DNA of 64,000 nucleotides from Batkoa obscura (taxonomy: Eukaryota > Entomophthoromycota > Entomophthoromycetes > Entomophthorales > Batkoaceae): positions 806,001 through 870,000 of the forward strand of contig JASVEC010000004.1 of assembly GCA_030770535.1 (NCBI GenBank). Direction: 5' to 3'. This document shows, piece by piece, positions 57,119 through 64,000 of this stretch (positions are counted from its first letter, which is position 1; the number at the start of each line of letters is the position of its first letter). The position numbers were made by a program, and so were the translations under genes. A model generated the notes under the pieces. That model searched no databases and was not told where the DNA came from. It saw only the letters and a list, made by a program, of their open reading frames with translations.

Positions 57119-57883
57119 TTATAAAGCTTTATTAAGCAATGAATAGAATGGGATTCTATTCTCCCAAAATCGGATTATCTTGAGCCAAAGGGCTAATTCT
57201 ATTAAAGTATTAAAGCAATAAACTATGCTTGAAAAACAATACCTTTTAATATCAACCTTTTTAAACTCTAAATATGAGTTTAATAAAGACCTCTGTTCTT
57301 TTTGGGTTAACCCTTTTAAATGGGTTGGGATTTGGTAGTTCTCTTCGTGTCTTGCATGAATTTGGAATTCCTAAATCTGAATTTAATTTTATCGCAATAA
57401 TATATTTTTACATCAATGATTTCATCTAACTCTCTTTTGAATTCATCGCATAATCCATTTTTACTATATACTAGACTTAAAGTATATATTTTGCTGCATA
57501 ACTTTCGATGCTCTTCAAGCATTTCTATTGTGCTTCGTTCACCAATAATTTGAAGTAGTACTGGGTACATAATGACTTCTTCTGTTATACAATGCGAGGA
57601 TACTAATAATTAGTCACTTAATATACTAAACACAAAAAATCTACAATATTAGATGGTCGAAAATATTTCATATTAATTTTACCTTACTCAATGCTACCAT
57701 CTCATTTATATATTTCTTTTGTTCTGATTGAGAATTGGATTTTAATTTACTTAACTTATAAAGATAAATTATACAGTCATGTTCTTTTTTTATAGCAATA
57801 TCTATACTCTCTCCGTCTGAATGCTCAAATGACTTTAAGTTAGATATTTCATGCAACCAATTGGAATTATCAAAGGTAGACAT
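57119..57883 (-). CDS. Hemerythrin-like (HHE domain) protein
   Basis: Three exons: 57883-57688, 57602-57412, 57370-57119; 212 residues. Splicing restores an HHE-type four-helix bundle. The first ligand is His35 in IKKEHD, followed by HCITEE (HxxxE), LEEHRKLCSKIY, and IHARHEENYQIP (HxxxHE). Such proteins bind iron or other metals and are used in oxygen sensing, iron handling or redox defence in fungi and bacteria. The last exon continues about 60 residues past the domain, through KGLTQKEQRSLLNSYLEF, to the stop at 57119-57121. The far C-terminus is unlike the family and an unrecognised intron there is possible. A paralogue with altered ligands lies 1 kb downstream on the same strand. Confidence 0.68.
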
Positions 57884-58933
57884 TTTATATTTTATTTGTA
57901 TTAAAAAGTACTAAAATGATGTTCGAATACCTTTTATAGTTTAAAAATCTGTAATTTTTGTTAACATAGATAAAATGCAATTGTTCTAAATAAATCATTA
58001 AGGTGTAACTTATAGTCATAAGTTTGATTTGTTAGTTACTAAAAATAATATATGCTTATAAAAAAGGTCAAAACGCTCATGTAATACAATATGGTTTGAA
58101 AATCACTTATATGGGGATGTATTTTTTTGTTTAAGAATTTTACTAACAATCTTTCTGCTCAAATAGTGCTTAAAAAATGGAAAAATAATGAAACCAAAAA
58201 AAACACCCCCATATGAAAATCCCTATCGATTATAACTATATTTATAAAATGACAAAAATATAGAATAGCTCTAACTTTCTGTCCCCCTTTCCACTTCGTT
58301 AGTCCTTTATCCTTATTTTTACCATTTCAATTGATAACTTAGAGGTTTTGTGATATTATGAAACCTTTATTGCCACTTCAAAGCCATCCTTTAATCACTA
58401 ATATTTTTTAAATTAGAGGCTTTGAGCTTTGCCAGATACATATTTTAAACTTAGTTATCAATAAACAACCATTTCAACTTATTTTTTATATTACATTTTT
58501 CGTGAAGCAATGTGATATTTGTTTTTTTCTAATGGTTACCGCTTTGAACATTTGTCTTACTTTTTAAAAGGAATAATTTATGTCTTTATAAGAATGTGTT
58601 GTTGCTGTAATAAAAATCTAAGTGTTTTTATTTCAACTCTTTTCTTCAAATATACTTTCTTGTCTTTCTTTGACACTATGATCTTGTATATATATTAATG
58701 ACTAACATAAAATTTCAATATTAAAAAGTTAGTAGCTATTTATAAAAAAATAGTAATGAGTAAATTGATTTTAGTATTTCAAGTATCAACTACCTACGGT
58801 GTATTTGTAGATATTTCAATGAAATTGTTATACAAACATTAAAAAAGTGGAAACAGTCATTGACTGCTTGCTTTAGCATGGCTATTATTTTTATTTTCAA
58901 TTCTACTTTATTTAGCTTCAACTTTGAAAATAT
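57884..58933. other. Intergenic with one MITE-A copy
   Basis: About 1 kb between the hemerythrin-like start and the protease stop. Holds MITE-A copy 13 (58113-58210). The stretch 58265-58420 is richer in C and T but has no coherent frame. Confidence 0.6.
58113..58210 (+). repeat. MITE-A copy 13
   Basis: A 98-bp copy with perfect ends (GGGGATG to ACACCCCC), ATAT on both sides (58109-58112 and 58211-58214). Confidence 0.9.
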
Positions 58934-61807
58934 TTAAAGCTCAAAGATAACGTCTTTAAACAGGTATAAAATACCAGCTCTAGGGGTAGAAATCACAGCC
59001 CAATTAGGTATATGTTCATTAATCTCTTGAATAGATGGAATGACTTTTGGATCATCATAAGTACACGTAAAACCTAATCTGATAGACTTTGGTGCATTTT
59101 TATCTTTTGAATAGTCAAAAGACACTTCAAATGGGAAATTGTAGTCTCTTCTCATTAAAATAATTTCATTCTGATTATAATCGCTTATAGCTAATTCCTC
59201 TTGACTGTTGTTAGAATTGATTGTTTTAATACTAATATTTTTGACGTTTTGCTTATAGAAACTCAGTATACATATATTACTTTTATATGCATTTAATTGA
59301 ACTCTTAGCTTATGCTCATCGCTATTTGAAATGTTTTCTTTTAAGGTAACATTAATAAGCTTGGAATTCTCGATTGGAAAGGAAGGTTCAGGAGCATTAT
59401 AATAATAAACATACTGACTTCCGCTAGGCTTAATTTCTGATAGAGGATTATTCTTTGCAGATGGAATATTATTAATGATTTCTTTTAAATAAGAAGGAGA
59501 AGTAATTGAAGCATAAGAAGTATAATTACTATCAAAGCTAAACGGATCTAAATTGTCTCTCATTAGTTTGCATCCAATATCTTCCGAAATACATTTATTC
59601 TGTCCAAAGTGGTATACTAATGGTGCATTTTCACTTAATGGGAATTTCATTATAGTTAAAATTGAAATAGTGACCCATAAAGCTAAAAATCTAAATATCA
59701 TTTTTAAAGGAATTTTACCGATTAACTTCGGTATTAAATTAACTGACAATAAAGAAGATATTCCTCCCAAAAATGAGATAAAGTAATATACGATTGCTTT
59801 TTTGGTACCAGTTGGGATTGTTTGTGTTAAGCCTGCAAATGCTGCTATTACTATTTCTTGATAAATTAGATTAGATAATAGTACGACCAATAATTGTAAT
59901 ACATAATTAAAGACACTACTATTATCACTAGGGGGTTCGTCGTTCAATTTAGCATCGTTTTCCTTCCTCTTAGTAATACTTGATTTTGGATAATTGTATT
60001 TGAATATTAAACCATGTGTTGTTGAATATACAAAATTCAATAAAGATAGGATACTCATAAAATACAAAGGACCTAATCTTTTGAACAATACCAAAATATT
60101 AAGAATGTTACACAATAACCAAAATAAGCTGTTTGATTGAATTAAAATAGGCTCAATTAAATTAAATTGGCTATTATTTTCATACCATGACCATAAATAA
60201 ATTGATAAACTTAAACATGATATTCCAAGGAATGAATAAGACGCAAATATGTAATATGAATAGCTATGTGCTGACATACCTTCTCCAGTGATCCAAAATG
60301 CATTTGATACCATTGTTCCAGAAACATAAAGTAAAATAGCTAACAAAATAGCAACAAACCCACGAATAATAGGAAATACCGTTAATTTTACAATTAAAAG
60401 CAACTCATCATCGTTTTTGTTCAAATTATAATTGATTGTTTTCACTATAATAAACAATATTGATGCAAATTGCAAAAACGCTAATACTATGCACAATTTA
60501 ATATATGAATCAAACGAATACACTTTTGAAAAATAGCCCAAAATATCGAAAAACACTCCACCATCTTCTGGTTCATTTAGCTTATGAATTTCATTCGAGT
60601 TTCCTAATGAATTGACTGCTGAACATACTGATTCACCAAATACTTTGAGAGATTCAAAATAAATTTTGGAAATGTCATCTTTATAAGTATGATAAAATGC
60701 TCTGTTTGAATAGATAGCAAAATCTACTCCTGGGATATTGGCATCAGTATAAATTTGAAAGTCAGTTCTGGAGTTAATAAGTTTTAGCTTGAAAGCAGTA
60801 AACGCGATTACAGAACTATGTGGATGTGGTGAATTCGAAAATGCTTTGTTTATTACACTACTTGATGATTGAAATAACATTCCTTTATTACCACTACCTG
60901 ATGCTTCTAAGTTAATAAATCCTTTAACATCCTTTACCCATTCATGCAATAAAAATGTTCGTGATCCAAACAGCCCCTTTTCTTCTGCTGAATTAAAATT
61001 GTAGATAAAATCAACTGTTTTTGGTGGATTTAATATACTTAACCTTAAAGATTCCAATAATGACACTACTGAAATACCGTTGTCACTTGCACCATGACTA
61101 GTTGACTGTGAATCATAGTGAGCAGATAAAAGTAATGCTGGCTTATTATAACTTTTAATAGTATCTTTATTGTTATTATTACTTGATAAAGTGAATGAAA
61201 GAGGATGAACTCTTACTAAAATATTGCTTGACTCAAAATAGGAAGCATGATAAACTCTAGGCAATTTCATCTTATTTAGCATCTCTTCACCCAACATATT
61301 AGTACTACGATCAAAATGAAATTCAATTATATTTTTGTCATATAACCTCATTGATAATTCTTGTAAGGCTTCAATATAAGATATGATATACTCTTCTACA
61401 TTTTTTATTTCATCAGTATTATAAGTATGTACTTTACTACCAAATCTCAATAAATGGGAATATGCAAAATCAGTATCAAATCCGTTATTTTTTGTTAATT
61501 CATCAAAATTAAACTTATATTTGTAAACATTATCTTCTGCTTCAATCGTTGATAAGCTTATCTTGTTATTTAAAAAATTTCGATGCCAATCTTTCCAATA
61601 GCTTGGTGATTCCTCTGGTAACACTAAAAAGTCAATTGCGATATGAAAAGTAAATAAATAGATTAATACAGTTAAAAAGAATGTTATAATTGAAACATTT
61701 CTTCCAAAAAAGCTTGAAATTATATTATCGGGTCTGCTATATTCCTTTTTATCCCCCACCTGTCGATCATATTTCATTTGATTGTTGACTACTTTACGCT
61801 GCCTCAT
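58934..61807 (-). CDS. Vacuolar membrane zinc peptidase, M28 family (PFF1-like)
   Basis: Uninterrupted frame of 957 residues, matching the layout of yeast Pff1, an M28 metallopeptidase with many transmembrane helices in the vacuole membrane. Helix 1 lies at about residues 36-58. The lumenal peptidase domain has zinc ligands and catalytic residues in place: His230 (SAHYDSQS), Asp242 (GASDNGIS), Glu275-Glu276 (NSAEEKGLFGS), then a Glu/Asp in NLEASGSGNKG and TDFQIYTD, and His in RAFYHTYKD. About eight or nine further helices follow between residues 430 and 720. A soluble C-terminal domain ends at GILYLFKDVIFEL. No intron. The enzyme probably trims peptides in the vacuole; substrate is unknown. 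Start at 61807 is the first ATG of the frame. Confidence 0.93.
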   Translation of the reverse strand: MRQRKVVNNQMKYDRQVGDKKEYSRPDNIISSFFGRNVSIITFFLTVLIYLFTFHIAIDFLVLPEESPSYWKDWHRNFLNNKISLSTIEAEDNVYKYKFNFDELTKNNGFDTDFAYSHLLRFGSKVHTYNTDEIKNVEEYIISYIEALQELSMRLYDKNIIEFHFDRSTNMLGEEMLNKMKLPRVYHASYFESSNILVRVHPLSFTLSSNNNNKDTIKSYNKPALLLSAHYDSQSTSHGASDNGISVVSLLESLRLSILNPPKTVDFIYNFNSAEEKGLFGSRTFLLHEWVKDVKGFINLEASGSGNKGMLFQSSSSVINKAFSNSPHPHSSVIAFTAFKLKLINSRTDFQIYTDANIPGVDFAIYSNRAFYHTYKDDISKIYFESLKVFGESVCSAVNSLGNSNEIHKLNEPEDGGVFFDILGYFSKVYSFDSYIKLCIVLAFLQFASILFIIVKTINYNLNKNDDELLLIVKLTVFPIIRGFVAILLAILLYVSGTMVSNAFWITGEGMSAHSYSYYIFASYSFLGISCLSLSIYLWSWYENNSQFNLIEPILIQSNSLFWLLCNILNILVLFKRLGPLYFMSILSLLNFVYSTTHGLIFKYNYPKSSITKRKENDAKLNDEPPSDNSSVFNYVLQLLVVLLSNLIYQEIVIAAFAGLTQTIPTGTKKAIVYYFISFLGGISSLLSVNLIPKLIGKIPLKMIFRFLALWVTISILTIMKFPLSENAPLVYHFGQNKCISEDIGCKLMRDNLDPFSFDSNYTSYASITSPSYLKEIINNIPSAKNNPLSEIKPSGSQYVYYYNAPEPSFPIENSKLINVTLKENISNSDEHKLRVQLNAYKSNICILSFYKQNVKNISIKTINSNNSQEELAISDYNQNEIILMRRDYNFPFEVSFDYSKDKNAPKSIRLGFTCTYDDPKVIPSIQEINEHIPNWAVISTPRAGILYLFKDVIFEL

Positions 61808-62892
61808 TTTTATTTTTTTTTGAATGACTTTTTCTCCCTTATATACTTATTTTCGCTTATTTTATTTAACATTATTGTTCGATAGTAGTGATGTAAATCA
61901 ACTCAAAGTTACCTTTAGAGTCAATTATGCAAATTGGAACTTTTGAAAATCAAGGATTTTAAATCTCGTATTGCAGTTTAAGCATCTAGATAATATACAC
62001 TCATTTTTATAAGTTTATTTAACATATGGTGATGTTTTTTTTGGTTTCATTACTTTTCCCGTTTTTTAAGCGCTATTTGAGCGGAAAAATTACTAGTAAA
62101 ATTCTTAAACAAAAAAATACTTCCCCATATGTTTAATATATGACTTTACATGTCTATACTTCAATTTTCAAAATTTAATTTTTATAAGCATATAGTTTAC
62201 AATCCACTATAATCTAGACTACTTTATCCTTTCTACATAGAACATGATTTTAGAATTGTTAATGATATCAATTCAAGAATACTGATATTTTCGGTTTAAC
62301 GTTTTATTAGTCCAAACGTCCAATATGGTGGCAACTTGTTAAAGTTCTTAATACAATTTAAACACAAAGTGCGGAATTAAAATTATTTAGTCCGAATGCT
62401 ATGTCTGTTTTTAAAGAAATCTAATATTTATGGTGACAAGGAAAGAATTAAAAAGGATATTACAGTATATCCAAAGAGTATACATCCCAATAAATAAAAC
62501 ATCGGAAAAATATTTATTTAAACTATTAACTTTAGTCTAAGATGAAGTTTATGTGATATTTTTACAAATAAGGAGTAATTTTAATAATATCCAAAAATAG
62601 TAGTTTAAATTTAAAAGGTGGATTGTTTTGTGTTCGAGTTTTTCCAGTTTTAACACTCTTAGAAAGGATTCTAGACATTAAGGTTTTAAGTAGAAGCAAT
62701 GCCCATAATCTGTAATCATTAGATTTTATATAAAGTAAAAACTATTTTGAGTTTTATATTCATCAAAAACCATTAAAATCATTATACCAACTTATATAAC
62801 TTTAAAAAAAAACAGTGTTTTCGTATTAAAATTTATTATTCATCTGAATAATATATTTATAACCCTAATAAAGTTACAAATTAAAAACTGTG
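61808..62892. other. Intergenic with one MITE-A copy
   Basis: Region upstream of the M28 gene. Holds MITE-A copy 14. No supported open frame, although unseen exons of a gene that includes 62893-63140 could lie here. Confidence 0.5.
62028..62126 (-). repeat. MITE-A copy 14
   Basis: A 99-bp copy, GGTGATG to CTTCCCC, with ATAT on both sides (62024-62027 and 62127-62130). Confidence 0.88.
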
Positions 62893-62898
62893 TAGTGT

Positions 62899-63140
62899 CC
62901 ATAGCTCATACCAAAAAACTCCCAACCCTAACCCTTCTATCCTTTCCACACTATATCTGGCCTATAAACAGTTAATCCCCAAAGAGCTGTCTTTCTTAAT
63001 CCACCTTAAGAAATCTCGGACACCAGAACTGCCTCCAGATTTCCTTTTCGCACTTTTTACCTCAATCAGCCCTTCTATATCAACCCTCGATATGTCCGTT
63101 TTCAAGGATATATTATCACCCTTCGTTGATCCTCCTTAAC
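62899..63140 (+). CDS. Possible orphan 3' exon, unidentified protein
   Basis: An open stretch of about 80 residues ending in TAA at about 63138-63140, preceded by a possible acceptor (GTGTAG). It reads SSYQKTPNPNPSILSTLYLA, YKQLIPKELSFLIHL, PELPPDFLFALFTSI, and ends TLDMSVFKDILSPFVDPP. The base composition is clearly richer in C and G than anything within 1 kb on either side, as expected for coding sequence. There is no ATG in a convincing position, so earlier exons would be needed upstream. The leucine-rich helical pattern is weakly reminiscent of helical-repeat proteins (I considered CENP-I/Mis6), but I cannot name the family. Confidence 0.38.
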
Positions 63141-64000
63141 TTATAATATTGTGGTGTTTATCTTCTCTTAATAAAAACACAAGACTTCGTGCCTTGAATT
63201 TTTTTTAAAAGCCATCAAGTGCAGTTCCTTTTGTTTTTTATGATGATCCTTGATGCTTTTGTTTTTAATATTAACTTCATTAAAATACATAGTGATGGCA
63301 TTAATTTCTTTCAATAATGATAAAAGCTATTTCATAAAAAAAGCAGACTTTAAATTTTATTAGTAGATACTTTTATAAAGATATATATCAAGTGCCCGAA
63401 ATTCTATCTTTTGTGATATTATAAAAGTATAGAATATTGTGTATCATAAAGTAGTACATATGGTAAATAACCGAAACGTTGGTTCCTATGTATGTGATAG
63501 AGATCATCGATAATATATATAGTAAATATCTAAAAATAGCGTTTATATTAATACATATATAACATGAAGCTAAATAAATAACAGTATCACAGGCAGGAAA
63601 TATATTTACTATTTTTTAGCTAATTGTAAGCTGTTAATAATCTTACTAGCATAAAAATATGTATTAATATTTAGTCAAAATTGGAAGTTGTAAAAAACTA
63701 AAACTCTTTAAACATAAAAGCCATTATATGTAAGTTGTAATTTATTCGCATTTTTTACATAACTCGTCACTACAACGGCATCGTTTGTTAAAGGTAGCAA
63801 AATCAAAATAATTAAAAGAAGGAGGGTAATAGAACGTTAGAGTTAGGATTTTGAGGCTCTAATTGGAGCTATTAGAGGATATCGGCTTAAGGCAAAAGAT
63901 CACACCTTTCTGAGTACTCATCTACGTTTAATCATATTTTTTACATATTTAAGCTACTTTAGTATCAGATAACCTTTGTGACGTAAGGCTGGCTGTCTTT
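63141..64000. other. Terminal intergenic region
   Basis: About 860 AT-rich bases with no recognised feature. Confidence 0.55.

Noticed and set aside
62930-62945. Telomere-like CCCAACCCTAACCC
   Set aside because: Only two units, inside a coding-like stretch and not continued; a similar AACCCTTT run at 6674-6700 is also too short. No evidence for a telomere.
1-64000. tRNA, rRNA or CRISPR arrays
   Set aside because: I looked for T-loop (GGTTCGAATCC-like) boxes and regularly spaced repeats and found none that fold convincingly. The GTTCGATCC near 4461 lacks tRNA arms. The dispersed MITE-A copies are irregularly spaced and in both orientations, unlike CRISPR.

Overview
The window is nuclear DNA of a strongly AT-rich eukaryote, most likely an early-diverging (non-Dikarya) fungus. 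The evidence is an ergosterol scaffold gene (ERG28), a PFF1-type vacuolar membrane protease and a fungal DUF4436 protein. Alongside these are genes that many yeasts have lost: CRIPT, an RdRP of the RNAi type, and a type IIC P-type ATPase with a long M6-M7 linker. Introns are short (about 43-65 nt), with GTAAGT-like donors and TAG acceptors. A mitochondrial complex I subunit and a mitochondrial L27 argue against anaerobic gut fungi. Entomophthoromycotina or Glomeromycotina fit, but the lineage is inference.

Layout. 1-12 kb: the 3' end of a P-type ATPase, a DUF4436 membrane protein, a coiled-coil protein, ERG28, pyruvate dehydrogenase kinase, CRIPT, and a small CSN4-like winged-helix protein. 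12-24 kb: UPF2 (nonsense-mediated decay), a Rab GTPase, mitochondrial L27, one or two uncertain small genes, and a bHLH transcription factor. 23.7-28.2 kb: a long stretch with no gene I can see. 28-34.8 kb: a transposon island. 35-47 kb: complex I 24 kDa subunit, HIR3/CABIN1 (histone chaperone complex), and an intronless RdRP. 47.6-50.8 kb: a second transposon island. 51-62 kb: an intronless full-length ABCB transporter, a tandem pair of hemerythrin-like genes, and an intronless M28 membrane protease. 62-64 kb: mostly non-coding, with one possible orphan exon.

The most notable structure is a three-tier transposon community. There are 14 copies of a ~97-bp terminal-inverted-repeat element (called MITE-A here), flanked mostly by ATAT and always by AT-rich tetranucleotides where the flank is intact. 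There are two near-identical ~2.8-kb DDE transposons whose termini (GGGGGTGTC) and target (ATAT) match MITE-A, so they are the likely source of its mobility. There is also a third family (element B, TGTGAAA ends) nested inside both. At 28.2-31.2 kb, MITE-A, the 2.8-kb transposon and another MITE-A stand head to tail and share single ATAT tetranucleotides.

The genes do not form an operon-like pathway; this is ordinary eukaryotic gene order. HIR3 (chromatin assembly) and RdRP (small-RNA silencing) lie side by side, flanked by the transposon islands, which may be coincidence. No rRNA, tRNA, CRISPR array or LTR element was seen. Exon boundaries are from reading by eye; those given to the base are checked for reading phase, others are approximate.
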